Assembly (NCBI GenBank): GCA_902628815.1
Contig: CACOOK010000001.1
Coordinates: 123,733 to 187,732 of the forward strand
Direction of reading: 5' to 3'
Length of the DNA stretch: 64,000 nucleotides
Origin: an uncultured Pelagibacteraceae bacterium
Lineage (GTDB): Bacteria > Pseudomonadota > Alphaproteobacteria > Pelagibacterales > Pelagibacteraceae
Shown: piece by piece, positions 16,434 to 24,213 of the stretch
Numbering within the stretch: the stretch's first letter is position 1
How the letters are laid out: each line of letters starts with the position of its first letter
Program-made: the position numbers and the translations under genes
The notes under the pieces: generated by a model
The model's database searches: none
The model's input: only the letters and a program-made list of their open reading frames with translations
Told to the model about the DNA's origin: nothing

Positions 16434-17431
16434 CAGAAAAAACTAAACCAACAATTATTCAACCAAATAAGATGGGTTTATTAGTAGAAAACCCAGTTTA
16501 CAAGCCGTTTAGGTATCCATGGTGTTACGATGCCTGGTTAACCCAACAAAGAATTCACTGGCTACCAGAAGAAGTGCCGCTAGGTGACGACGTAAGAGAT
16601 TGGCAAAAAAATCTTTCAGTAGAAGAAAAAAATCTTTTAACTCATATATTTAGGTTTTTTACCCAAGCAGATGTTGAAGTAAACAACTGTTACTTAAGAC
16701 ACTACACAACAGTGTTTAAACCTACAGAAGTTTTAATGATGATGACAGCCTTTGCAGCAATGGAAACTGTTCATATCGCTGCTTATTCTCATCTATTAGA
16801 TACTATCGGAATGCCAGAGACAGAATACTCAGCTTTCTTACAGTACAAAGAAATGAAAGATAAGTACGATTACATGCAAGGCTTTGATGTTAAATCTAAA
16901 CATAACATCGCAATGACAATGGCAGTGTTCTCTGCTTTTACCGAAGGCTTACAACTATTTGCAAGCTTTGCAATTTTATTAAACTTTCCAAGATTTAATA
17001 AGATGAAAGGAATGGGGCAAATAGTAACCTGGTCGGTTAGAGATGAAACTTTGCACTGCAACTCTATGATTAGACTTTTTAGAGATTTTATTAAAGAAGA
17101 ACCACAAATTTGGAATGATAAATTGAAAAATGAAATCTATGAAGCTTGCAAAACAATTGTTCATCATGAGGATGCATTTATCGATCTTGCTTTTCAAATG
17201 GGCCCAATGCAGGGTTTAACAGCTGACGAAGTTAAACAGTATATTAGATTTATTGGTAATAGAAGATTAGAGCAACTAGGTCTAAAACCAATATACGACG
17301 TTAAGAAAAACCCATTAACATGGTTAGACACAATGCTTAACGGAGTAGAGCACATGAACTTTTTTGAAGGAAGAGCAACAGAATATTCTAAAGCTTCAAC
17401 TCAAGGAACATGGGGCGAGGTTTTTGCTTAA
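16424..17431 (+). CDS. nrdB: Ribonucleoside-diphosphate reductase, beta (radical) subunit
   Basis: Houses the di-iron site and tyrosyl radical used by NrdA. Ligands are D83, E114, H117, E174, E208 and H211, and Y121 in ETVHIAAYSHLL sits exactly where the radical tyrosine of class Ia enzymes does, so this is a conventional radical-bearing subunit of 335 residues. The ATG at 16424 is preferred to an in-frame GTG at 16415 because AGGAG (16411-16415) then has correct spacing. No ATP-cone is fused to it. Overlapping the nrdA stop indicates coupled translation. Confidence 0.95.
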   Translation: MSVAEKTKPTIIQPNKMGLLVENPVYKPFRYPWCYDAWLTQQRIHWLPEEVPLGDDVRDWQKNLSVEEKNLLTHIFRFFTQADVEVNNCYLRHYTTVFKPTEVLMMMTAFAAMETVHIAAYSHLLDTIGMPETEYSAFLQYKEMKDKYDYMQGFDVKSKHNIAMTMAVFSAFTEGLQLFASFAILLNFPRFNKMKGMGQIVTWSVRDETLHCNSMIRLFRDFIKEEPQIWNDKLKNEIYEACKTIVHHEDAFIDLAFQMGPMQGLTADEVKQYIRFIGNRRLEQLGLKPIYDVKKNPLTWLDTMLNGVEHMNFFEGRATEYSKASTQGTWGEVFA

Positions 17432-17434
17432 TAT

Positions 17435-18082
17435 TTGCAGTTTAAATATAAAAGTTATTGGAGAAAATCTGGCTTAAAAGGGAAATGGGGGAACATTTTT
17501 CTTGAAAGACTTTCTTATCATAATCCTAGAAATGTTTTAGAGATAGGTGTTTTTTGCGGCGTGACTGCAAAAAATACATGCGATTTTTTATATAAATCAA
17601 ATGGAGATAACTTTTCTTTCACTGGGATAGATTTATTTGGCATTGGTCAAAAAGATAAAAGAGATGAAATTAAACCTAATTTTTTAAAAGATCAGAAATT
17701 TTCTAATCCATTAAAAAATATTTATTATAATTATATTATAAAAGAAGATTTAAATTCAATTGAGAGTGTTCAAAAACTCCTGCAGGAATATAGTCAAAAC
17801 ATAAAGCTAATCGCAGGTGATACAAATAAAGTTTTAAAAGAAATAGATCTGCAAAAAATCGATTTTGTTTTTCTTGACGGAGGACACAGTTACGAAACTG
17901 TAACTAATGATCTCTCAACTTTATATGAGAACATGAAATATCAAAAGAAAGTTATTCTATGTGATGATTATGGTAAAGAAAGTTATATTTCAGAAGTAGA
18001 AAAAGCTATAAACGATTTCGCCAAAAAAAATAATCTTAAATTAAATTTAATAGAAAATAGGTTTGCAGAAATAATTACTTAA
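17435..18082 (+). CDS. Class I SAM-dependent methyltransferase, acceptor unknown
   Basis: A 215-residue Rossmann-fold methyltransferase. The AdoMet-binding motif I is VLEIGVFCGVTA (about 35-46), acidic motif II is FTGIDLFG, and DFVFLDGGHSYETVTNDL (about 146-163) matches the Methyltransf_24/CmcI-like group, which often acts on sugars or small metabolites. The start is TTG at 17435, three bases after the nrdB stop, so it may be read through from nrdAB although no functional link is evident. It overlaps the convergent znuA gene by 4 bases. Confidence 0.78.
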   Translation: MQFKYKSYWRKSGLKGKWGNIFLERLSYHNPRNVLEIGVFCGVTAKNTCDFLYKSNGDNFSFTGIDLFGIGQKDKRDEIKPNFLKDQKFSNPLKNIYYNYIIKEDLNSIESVQKLLQEYSQNIKLIAGDTNKVLKEIDLQKIDFVFLDGGHSYETVTNDLSTLYENMKYQKKVILCDDYGKESYISEVEKAINDFAKKNNLKLNLIENRFAEIIT

Positions 18083-19059
18083 CAACCCTTGAACGATGCG
18101 TATATACTTTGTAAAAGTTCGGAGTACATACCTTTACCCTTATTTAATGTAGCTCCAAGAGGATCTAAAACACCAGTTTTAATTTTAGTGTCTTTTGCGA
18201 TAGATTTAATAATTGCTGGGTTGAACTGCGGCTCTGAAAAAAGACAATTAACTTTTTCATGTTCAATAACCTCTCTAATTTCTGATAATTGTTCAGCTCC
18301 AGGTAAAACATCTGGATTTACTGTTAAAGCTCCTAATACCTTAATACCAAATCTATTTTCAAAATATTGATATGCATCGTGAAAAACTACAAATCTCAGA
18401 TTACCTTTGAGATCTCTTTTAATATTTTTTGTCAAATTATCTAATTCAGTCTGAGCCTTTTTAGAGTTAGCTTTATATTTTGAGCTGTTGTCTGGATCTA
18501 ATTTAACTAATTGATTTTCGATTTCTTTAACAATCACTTTAGCATTTATTGGATCTAACCACACATGTGGATCATGTTCTCCATGAGCATGTCCCTTGTG
18601 TCCATGATCATCATGTTTTTTTTCTTTATGACTATGTCCGTGATCGTCATGTTTCTTTTCTTTATGACCATGTCCATGATCCTCATGACCTTCAAATATG
18701 TTTTTTTCTCTAAATTTGAGTTTATTAATTCCACTCAAATCCATTATTTCAATATTTACTGCTTTTTTAGCAATTGTATTTAATGGTTTTTCTAAGAAAG
18801 CCTCTAAATCTTCACCAACCCAAATAATTAAATCAGCGTTTTCAATCATTTTTGCATGAGAGGGTTTTAAACTAAATCCATGTGGAGAATTATAACCATC
18901 AACTATTACATCAGGTTTTCCAACACCATCCATAACGTAACTAACCAAGGAATGTATTGGCTTAATTGATGCAACAACTTTTACTTCAGCTTTGGATATT
19001 GAAATGGTTGTTAAAAATGCAACGAATACAGATGAAATTAGTTTAAGTATTTTATTCAT
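18079..19059 (-). CDS. znuA: Zinc ABC transporter, periplasmic binding protein
   Basis: A 326-residue cluster A-I metal-binding protein with a signal peptide (residues 1-24, ending SISKA). Zinc ligands are H60 (SPHGFSL), H165 (DPHVWLDP) and a later histidine in VVFHDAYQYF. Between them, residues 125-162 form a histidine- and acid-rich loop with two and a half copies of a 12-residue unit (DHGHxHKEKKHD), typical of zinc-specific ZnuA and thought to capture or sense zinc. Divergent from znuCB across a 61-base control region with two Zur operators. Confidence 0.95.
   Translation of the reverse strand: MNKILKLISSVFVAFLTTISISKAEVKVVASIKPIHSLVSYVMDGVGKPDVIVDGYNSPHGFSLKPSHAKMIENADLIIWVGEDLEAFLEKPLNTIAKKAVNIEIMDLSGINKLKFREKNIFEGHEDHGHGHKEKKHDDHGHSHKEKKHDDHGHKGHAHGEHDPHVWLDPINAKVIVKEIENQLVKLDPDNSSKYKANSKKAQTELDNLTKNIKRDLKGNLRFVVFHDAYQYFENRFGIKVLGALTVNPDVLPGAEQLSEIREVIEHEKVNCLFSEPQFNPAIIKSIAKDTKIKTGVLDPLGATLNKGKGMYSELLQSIYASFKGC
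18580..18690 (-). repeat. Tandem 36-base repeat coding the histidine-rich loop of ZnuA
   Basis: Near-identical 36-base units encode DHGHGHKEKKHD and DHGHSHKEKKHD, followed by a partial unit DHGHKGHAHGEH. Boundaries are approximate. Such repeats can vary in copy number by slippage, which would change loop length without shifting the frame. Confidence 0.75.
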
Positions 19060-19063
19060 AACG

Positions 19064-19078
19064 TGTTATAATGTAACA
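19064..19078. promoter_or_regulatory. Zur operator 1
   Basis: TGTTATAATGTAACA, an imperfect palindrome with arms TGTTA/TAACA. It matches the core of the Zur box (TGTTATAnTATAACA) and starts 5 bases from the znuA start codon, between the divergent znuA and znuC genes. Confidence 0.8.
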
Positions 19079-19081
19079 AAG

Positions 19082-19096
19082 TGTTATAATATAACA
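19082..19096. promoter_or_regulatory. Zur operator 2
   Basis: TGTTATAATATAACA, with perfect 6-bp arms and identical to the Zur core sequence as I recall it. It lies 18 bases centre to centre from operator 1, so two Zur dimers could occupy the divergent promoter. An embedded TATAAT may double as a -10 element for znuCB. Confidence 0.85.
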
Positions 19097-19120
19097 TTTA
19101 TTATTGCAAGGATTATTATA

Positions 19121-19873
19121 GTGGATAAAACAAATTCAGAGACATTAATTAAAGTAGACAACGTGGGTCTATTTAAAAACGATAAATGGCTAGTAAAGGG
19201 AGTTTCCTTAGAAGTAAAGAGGGGTGAGATCGTTACATTAATTGGACCTAATGGGTCAGGAAAAACAACAACGGCAAAAATCGCTCTTGGTATTTATAAG
19301 AACATCGAAGGAAAAGTTTTAAAATTTACTGAAAAAGTTGGCTATGTCCCTCAAAAAATCTCTATCGATTGGACATTACCAATAAGAGTAGTTGATTTTA
19401 TGTTACTCACACAAAATTTAAGTAATGAAGAAATAATAAATGCTTTAAAATTAACTGGAGTTGAACATCTTAAAAATAATAATTTAAGTAATTTATCTGG
19501 AGGAGAATTTCAAAGAGTTTTAATTGCGAGAGCGATTGCAAAAAATCCTGATTTTTTGGTGTTGGATGAACCAGTTCAAGGAGTAGATTTCAAGGGCGAA
19601 ATTTCTCTTTACGAATTAATAAAAGAAATTTCTGAAAAGGTTAATTGTGGAATTTTATTAATATCTCATGATTTACACGTTGTTATGTCATCTACAGATT
19701 ATGTAGTCTGTCTTAATGGACACGTTTGTTGCTCTGGCACGCCTCAATCTGTAGCTAACAATAATAAATATCAAGAGCTTTTTGGAGATCGTGCCTCAAC
19801 AATTTTATCCGTGTACGAGCATAAACATGATCACACTCACTCACCAGATGGAACAATAAAAAGGAAGCAATAA
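19121..19873 (+). CDS. znuC: Zinc ABC transporter, ATP-binding protein
   Basis: The 250-residue ATPase that powers zinc import. Walker A GPNGSGKTT is at 42-50, the signature LSGGE at 125-129, Walker B FLVLDE at 145-150, and the switch histidine follows in LLISHDLH. The start is GTG at 19121, with AAGGA at 19109-19113; longer in-frame reading upstream runs through the Zur operators and is not protein. The C-terminal tail is histidine-rich (EHKHDHTH), perhaps a zinc-sensing element. Adjacent to znuB with no gap (TAAATG). Confidence 0.94.
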   Translation: MDKTNSETLIKVDNVGLFKNDKWLVKGVSLEVKRGEIVTLIGPNGSGKTTTAKIALGIYKNIEGKVLKFTEKVGYVPQKISIDWTLPIRVVDFMLLTQNLSNEEIINALKLTGVEHLKNNNLSNLSGGEFQRVLIARAIAKNPDFLVLDEPVQGVDFKGEISLYELIKEISEKVNCGILLISHDLHVVMSSTDYVVCLNGHVCCSGTPQSVANNNKYQELFGDRASTILSVYEHKHDHTHSPDGTIKRKQ

Positions 19874-20677
19874 ATGTTTGATGATTTTTTTATAAGAGCT
19901 TTAATTGCTGGAATTGGTATTGCATTAGTCACTGGACCTATTGGCTGTTTTATAATTTGGAGAAGATTATCTTTTTTTGGTGATACATTATCTCACTCTG
20001 CACTTCTTGGTGTGACTATGGCTTTTTTCTTTGAATTAAATATTGCATTTTCTGTTTTTTTAATTTCATCAGCGATCGCACTTATACTTTTAAAACTTCA
20101 AAAAACTACAAAATTACCTGGAGATGCATTATTGGGTTTATTAGCACATTCATCTCTTGCAGTTGGTTTAGTTGTAATCGGTTTTCTTACTACGATCCGA
20201 TTTGATATAATGGGATTGTTATTTGGAGACATCCTTGCTGTAAATGAAATAGATCTATTAATAATTTGGATTGGCGGAGCACTAATCTTATTAATACTGA
20301 AATACATTTGGAAACCTTTGTTTGCTTCAACAGTTAATCATGAACTAGCTGAAGCTGAAGGTATGAACCCTGATAAAGTGAATGCAATCTTTACAGTTTT
20401 GTTAGCAGCGATAATTGCAATATCAATTAAAATTGTAGGTCTTCTGCTGATAACAGGGATGTTAATCATGCCAGCTGCAATGGCAAGAAACGTTTCTAAC
20501 AATCCAACGCAGATGGTTAAGTTATCAATTATAGGAGGTTTGTTATCTGTAATAATTGGTTTATTTTCATCTTTAGAAATTAATACCCCTTCAGGACCTT
20601 CGATAATAACAGCTGCGTTAGTTTTATTTTGTCTTACACTTATTAAGATCAAAAATTATTCTGAATTGAAAAAATGA
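19874..20677 (+). CDS. znuB: Zinc ABC transporter, permease
   Basis: A 267-residue inner-membrane permease of the ABC-3 family with about eight hydrophobic helices. The N-terminal ALVTGPIGCFIIWRRLSFFGDTLSHSALLG block is characteristic, as is LLITGMLIMPAAMARN in the second half. It pairs with ZnuC and receives zinc from ZnuA. Begins directly after the znuC stop and is followed 23 bases later by zur. Confidence 0.94.
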   Translation: MFDDFFIRALIAGIGIALVTGPIGCFIIWRRLSFFGDTLSHSALLGVTMAFFFELNIAFSVFLISSAIALILLKLQKTTKLPGDALLGLLAHSSLAVGLVVIGFLTTIRFDIMGLLFGDILAVNEIDLLIIWIGGALILLILKYIWKPLFASTVNHELAEAEGMNPDKVNAIFTVLLAAIIAISIKIVGLLLITGMLIMPAAMARNVSNNPTQMVKLSIIGGLLSVIIGLFSSLEINTPSGPSIITAALVLFCLTLIKIKNYSELKK

Positions 20678-20700
20678 TATTAAATTGGTAATTTATATTT

Positions 20701-21093
20701 ATGACACAAGCACAAATACTTTCTAGAAATCAACAAATTGTTTTAGATATTATTGAAAAAGCAAAGGGTCCTTTAAAAGCTTATTCCATTTTATTTAATG
20801 TTCAAAAAAAAGGAATAAACGCCCCACAGCAAATTTATAGAGCTTTAGATAAATTAATTGAAATGGGTAAAATTCATAAAATTGAAAGCAAAAATGCTTT
20901 CGTTGCATGTAGAATTTCTGATTGTGAAATTTCTAATGCAACAGCGTTTTCAATTTGTGAAAGTTGCGAGAAGGTTGATGAAATTAGTGACGCTAAACTT
21001 TCAAAATACTTATCAAGTTTTAATCATAAAAAAGGAATGAAATTTAAAAGATTTAACTTAGAATTTTTTGGTTTGTGTAAAAAATGTAAGTAA
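20701..21093 (+). CDS. zur: Zinc uptake regulator, Fur family
   Basis: A 130-residue Fur-family repressor: an N-terminal winged helix with the recognition segment APQQIYRALDKLIEMGKIHKI (41-61) and a C-terminal dimerisation domain. Two CxxC pairs, C86/C89 and C126/C129, form the structural zinc site. C-terminal position in the znuCB-zur operon and the two Zur boxes upstream identify it as Zur rather than Fur, implying autoregulation through the shared promoter. Confidence 0.92.
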   Translation: MTQAQILSRNQQIVLDIIEKAKGPLKAYSILFNVQKKGINAPQQIYRALDKLIEMGKIHKIESKNAFVACRISDCEISNATAFSICESCEKVDEISDAKLSKYLSSFNHKKGMKFKRFNLEFFGLCKKCK

Positions 21094-21227
21094 TTTTTTC
21101 TATATAAGCTATCAAATTACTCTTATAAGCATATCTTCCATATTTCACTTTTTAGTTGTATTCCGGTTACAATACACACTACATTTTGTTACATTAAATA
21201 AAAAAATAAATAACTCTAGGGGGTTAA

Positions 21228-22232
21228 ATGAAAATATTAACAAAACTAACGGCAGTTATATTCGCTGCCTTATTTTTCAATAACATCGCTAATGCTGCGT
21301 GCGGAAAAATCACTTATGCAAACATGAACTGGGCTTCAGCTTCATTAATGGCGAATATTGATAAAATTATATTAGAAAAAGGATATGGTTGCGAAGTAGA
21401 ATTATTACCTGGTGATACAATGCCTTCATTCACTTCTATGAATGAAAAAGGTCAACCGGATGTTGCACCTGAGCTTTGGGCTAATTCAGTAATGAGTCCT
21501 CTCAAAAAAGCTGTAGGTGAGGGAAGAATCCATATTGTAAATAAAGGTCCGATAACTGGACTTGGAGAAGGTTGGTTTGTTCCACCTTACACTATGGAAA
21601 AACATGGAATTAAAACTGTTCAGGACTTGTTAAAAAGACCTGATCTATTTCCTCACCCTGAAGACAAATCTAAAGGTGCATTTGTAGGATGTCCGGCTGG
21701 TTGGGGATGCCAACTGATTAACAATCAACTTTTCAAAGCTTTTGATATGGAAGCAAAAGGTTGGAAATTGGTTGACCCAGGATCAGCAGCAGGTCTCGAC
21801 GGTTCAATAGCAAAAGCTGTTGAAAGAGGAGAAAATTGGGTTGGTTATTATTGGAGCCCAACTGCAATAATTGGAAAGTACGATATGAGACTTTTAGATT
21901 TTGGAGTTAAGTGGGGTGGAGATGATAATTGGCACAAATGCGTTGTTAAACCTGAACAAGAGTGCGCAACACCAAAAAAAACACGATGGGTAGACTCTGA
22001 AGTTTATTCAGTTGTAACTGATAACTTTAAAAAATCTGCAGGACCGGAAGCTATGAAATTCATGAAGAAAAGAATTTATCCAGGAACAGTGATGAATTCA
22101 ATGTTAGTTTACATGACAGATAATCAAGCTGAAGGTGAAGATGCTGCAATTGAGTTTATGAAGAAACACGAAAAAGTTTGGTCTAAGTGGGTTTCCTCAT
22201 CTGTAGCAAAAAAAATTAAAGCAGGAATTTAA
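21228..22232 (+). CDS. Glycine betaine/quaternary-amine ABC transporter, substrate-binding protein
   Basis: A 334-residue periplasmic protein with signal peptide (1-23, ending NIANA) and the OpuAC/ProX fold: ITYANMNWASASLMANI near the mature N-terminus, then VAPELWANS, GLGEGWFVPPY and WVGYYWSPTAIIGKY. Aromatic residues in these segments normally cage quaternary ammonium groups such as glycine betaine or choline; the exact ligand is not readable. Five or more cysteines suggest disulfides. A strong GGGGG-type ribosome-binding site precedes the ATG. The permease gene follows after 18 bases. Confidence 0.88.
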   Translation: MKILTKLTAVIFAALFFNNIANAACGKITYANMNWASASLMANIDKIILEKGYGCEVELLPGDTMPSFTSMNEKGQPDVAPELWANSVMSPLKKAVGEGRIHIVNKGPITGLGEGWFVPPYTMEKHGIKTVQDLLKRPDLFPHPEDKSKGAFVGCPAGWGCQLINNQLFKAFDMEAKGWKLVDPGSAAGLDGSIAKAVERGENWVGYYWSPTAIIGKYDMRLLDFGVKWGGDDNWHKCVVKPEQECATPKKTRWVDSEVYSVVTDNFKKSAGPEAMKFMKKRIYPGTVMNSMLVYMTDNQAEGEDAAIEFMKKHEKVWSKWVSSSVAKKIKAGI

Positions 22233-22250
22233 TTTAAATTACTGTTTTAG

Positions 22251-23141
22251 ATGCAACTCGAATTCTTCTTAAAATTTCCTTCTATGGAGAGGGAAAGTTT
22301 AAGAGATTTGAAAAAAGGTATTGACCTTACCTTTAAAGACTTTTCTCGAGAATATGGAGATTCAATAGAGGGCTTTTTTGGCCCTCTATTAAAATTTTTA
22401 GTTTGGTTCGAAAAGTTTTTAATTACTACTCCTTGGCCTCTGATAATTTTTTTGTTATCATTTTTAGCATGGTTAAGCTCAAGAAGTCTTAAGTTATCAA
22501 TTGGCACAGCAATAAGTTTTTTTGTAATCGGTTACTTTGGCATGTGGAAAGATACTATGTCTACAATGGCCATCATATCTGTGGCCACTTTAATTTGTTT
22601 AATATTAGGCACCCCTATTGGAATTTTAATGGCTAGATCTGAAAGATTGAAAAATATTTTGTCCCCAGTATTAGACATGATGCAAACTATTCCAACCTTC
22701 GTTTATTTAATACCAATTATAATGCTTTTAGGAATAGGTAAAGTACCAGGATTGTTAGCAGTCTGTGTTTATGCGATACCTCCAATAGTAAGGCTCACAA
22801 ATTTAGGAATTAGAGAGGTTGATAGGAGAGTGGTTGAGGCGGCGAAAGCTTTAGGTATTAAAAAAAGAGTAATCTTATTTAAAATTGAAATACCTTTAGC
22901 GTTACCTTCGATCATGACTGGAGTAAATCAAACAATAATGATGGCATTAGCAATGGTTGTAATCGCTTCTATGATTGGTGTAAGCGGTTTAGGAGTTCCA
23001 ATTTTAAGATCCATTTCGAACCAATTTCTTGCATTGGGTTTAATGAATGGATTAGCAATAGTTGCACTAGCAATAATATTTGATCGAATTTCACAAAATT
23101 ACGCTAGAAGGATTCAAAAGCATAAAGAGGCAAAAAAATAA
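22251..23141 (+). CDS. Glycine betaine/proline-type ABC transporter, permease
   Basis: A 296-residue ProW/OpuAB-like permease with a hydrophilic N-terminal stretch of about 60 residues and about six transmembrane helices. The EAA coupling loop reads EAAKALGIKKRVILFKIEIPLALPSIMTG (about 200-228). It partners the binding protein just upstream. The matching ATPase gene (ProV/OpuAA) is not next to it: the following gene is on the opposite strand and unrelated, so the ATPase must be elsewhere. Ends one base before the convergent methyltransferase gene. Confidence 0.9.
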   Translation: MQLEFFLKFPSMERESLRDLKKGIDLTFKDFSREYGDSIEGFFGPLLKFLVWFEKFLITTPWPLIIFLLSFLAWLSSRSLKLSIGTAISFFVIGYFGMWKDTMSTMAIISVATLICLILGTPIGILMARSERLKNILSPVLDMMQTIPTFVYLIPIIMLLGIGKVPGLLAVCVYAIPPIVRLTNLGIREVDRRVVEAAKALGIKKRVILFKIEIPLALPSIMTGVNQTIMMALAMVVIASMIGVSGLGVPILRSISNQFLALGLMNGLAIVALAIIFDRISQNYARRIQKHKEAKK

Positions 23142-24050
23142 TTATTTCAAACCTTTCAAGTATTTAATATGCTTAGGAGTAATTTCACAACACCCTCCAA
23201 TAATTTTTGCACCTTTGCTCTTTAATCTTTTACAAATTTCAAAGAACTTTTTAGGAGTGAGATCTTTTCTTTTTCCAAGCTGAACCTTAGGATTATTCGA
23301 ATCCGGTTTCCAACCTGGCGGAATATGCTCAAAAGCATTGATTTTAAATCCAAATGGAACTTTAAGTTTTTTAGCATCTTCCATTACTTCATTTAAATCT
23401 TCAAATGACACGCAAGAGGCCATAATTCCAATGGGTTTATGTTTTTGAATTTTTTTTGCAACAGTTATGAATCTTTCACCTGAGGGTAACAACCCTTTGC
23501 TCCTAATGTGAATACCGACTAAAATTTTTTTCTTGTATCTTTTAATTGCACTTAAACCCAATAAACATTCTTTCCAGCTACTCATCACATCTAAATAAAA
23601 GAAGTCTACAAAAGGATTAAGATATTTTGCCTGAGATCTAAAACTTTCTTTTATAAATTTAAGGTCTTTTCCAAGATCAGCAAAATAAGTAAAATTTTGA
23701 GGCGGTAGACTTCCAGCAATCAAAATTTTTTTATTAGAAATAGCTACAGCTTTTTTTGCTAATTTGCCTGCTAGAACATTCAAATTTTTATATTCTTTTC
23801 CTAAACCATTTTCTATAAGCCTTCTTTTTCTGCTACCGAAGCTATTGGTTACAATAATTTCTGCTCCAGCTTTAATAAAATCTAAATGAGTATTTATAAC
23901 TATTTTGTGATATTTTCGATTATATAAAGCTGAAGCTCCCCAAAGAGTTCCGTGGGGTTTTACTCCACGATTAAGGAGCTCCTGGCCCATACCGCCATCT
24001 AAAATTCTTGTTTGTTGAAAAAAATTATTATCCAGAAACTTGAATTCCAA
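23142..24050 (-). CDS. Homocysteine S-methyltransferase-family protein
   Basis: A 302-residue TIM-barrel methyltransferase. The family start ILDGGMGQELLNRG is at 16-29, VTNSFG at 68-72, and the zinc cysteines are C213 (MASCVS) and the paired C287/C288 (IGGCCEITPKH). Such enzymes methylate homocysteine from betaine, S-methylmethionine or dimethylsulfoniopropionate-type donors; the donor cannot be told here, but convergent placement next to a betaine-type transporter makes a betaine donor plausible. The start is TTG at 24050, overlapping the small membrane protein gene by 23 bases; no in-frame ATG precedes the conserved block. Confidence 0.85.
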   Translation of the reverse strand: MEFKFLDNNFFQQTRILDGGMGQELLNRGVKPHGTLWGASALYNRKYHKIVINTHLDFIKAGAEIIVTNSFGSRKRRLIENGLGKEYKNLNVLAGKLAKKAVAISNKKILIAGSLPPQNFTYFADLGKDLKFIKESFRSQAKYLNPFVDFFYLDVMSSWKECLLGLSAIKRYKKKILVGIHIRSKGLLPSGERFITVAKKIQKHKPIGIMASCVSFEDLNEVMEDAKKLKVPFGFKINAFEHIPPGWKPDSNNPKVQLGKRKDLTPKKFFEICKRLKSKGAKIIGGCCEITPKHIKYLKGLK

Positions 24051-24213
24051 AAAAAGTAGATATTAAAACTAAGATTGCAAAAATAGCGAACCACATAAAC
24101 CACTGAGATGCTACTTTGACTAAAGAACCTTTATCAATACCTTTCCAAGGCATAAAAGTATATGTAGCCAAAGTAACTAAAATTAAAAATAAAAGTAAAT
24201 TAGTTAAAGTCAT
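24028..24213 (-). CDS. Small two-helix membrane protein, function unknown
   Basis: A 61-residue protein consisting almost entirely of two hydrophobic segments (about residues 3-21 and 37-57) joined by a short loop with MPWKGIDKG. Its ATG follows the citrate synthase stop with no gap (TAAATG), and the downstream methyltransferase start overlaps it, so it sits inside a minus-strand operon and is probably real. I do not recognise a family. Confidence 0.6.
   Translation of the reverse strand: MTLTNLLLFLILVTLATYTFMPWKGIDKGSLVKVASQWFMWFAIFAILVLISTFFGIQVSG

Noticed and set aside
18565..18783. Plus-strand open frame rich in Met and Phe
   Set aside because: It is the antisense of the histidine-rich repeat of znuA; the low-complexity composition is a mirror of His and Asp codons, not a membrane protein.
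21094..21227. Riboswitch in the 134-base gap before the betaine-binding protein gene
   Set aside because: Read for known SAM, glycine and other aptamer cores; I found only AT-rich sequence with several possible -10 elements and no convincing stems.
24028..24213. SAM-type riboswitch ahead of the homocysteine methyltransferase
   Set aside because: The space is filled by a two-helix membrane protein gene coupled to prpC.
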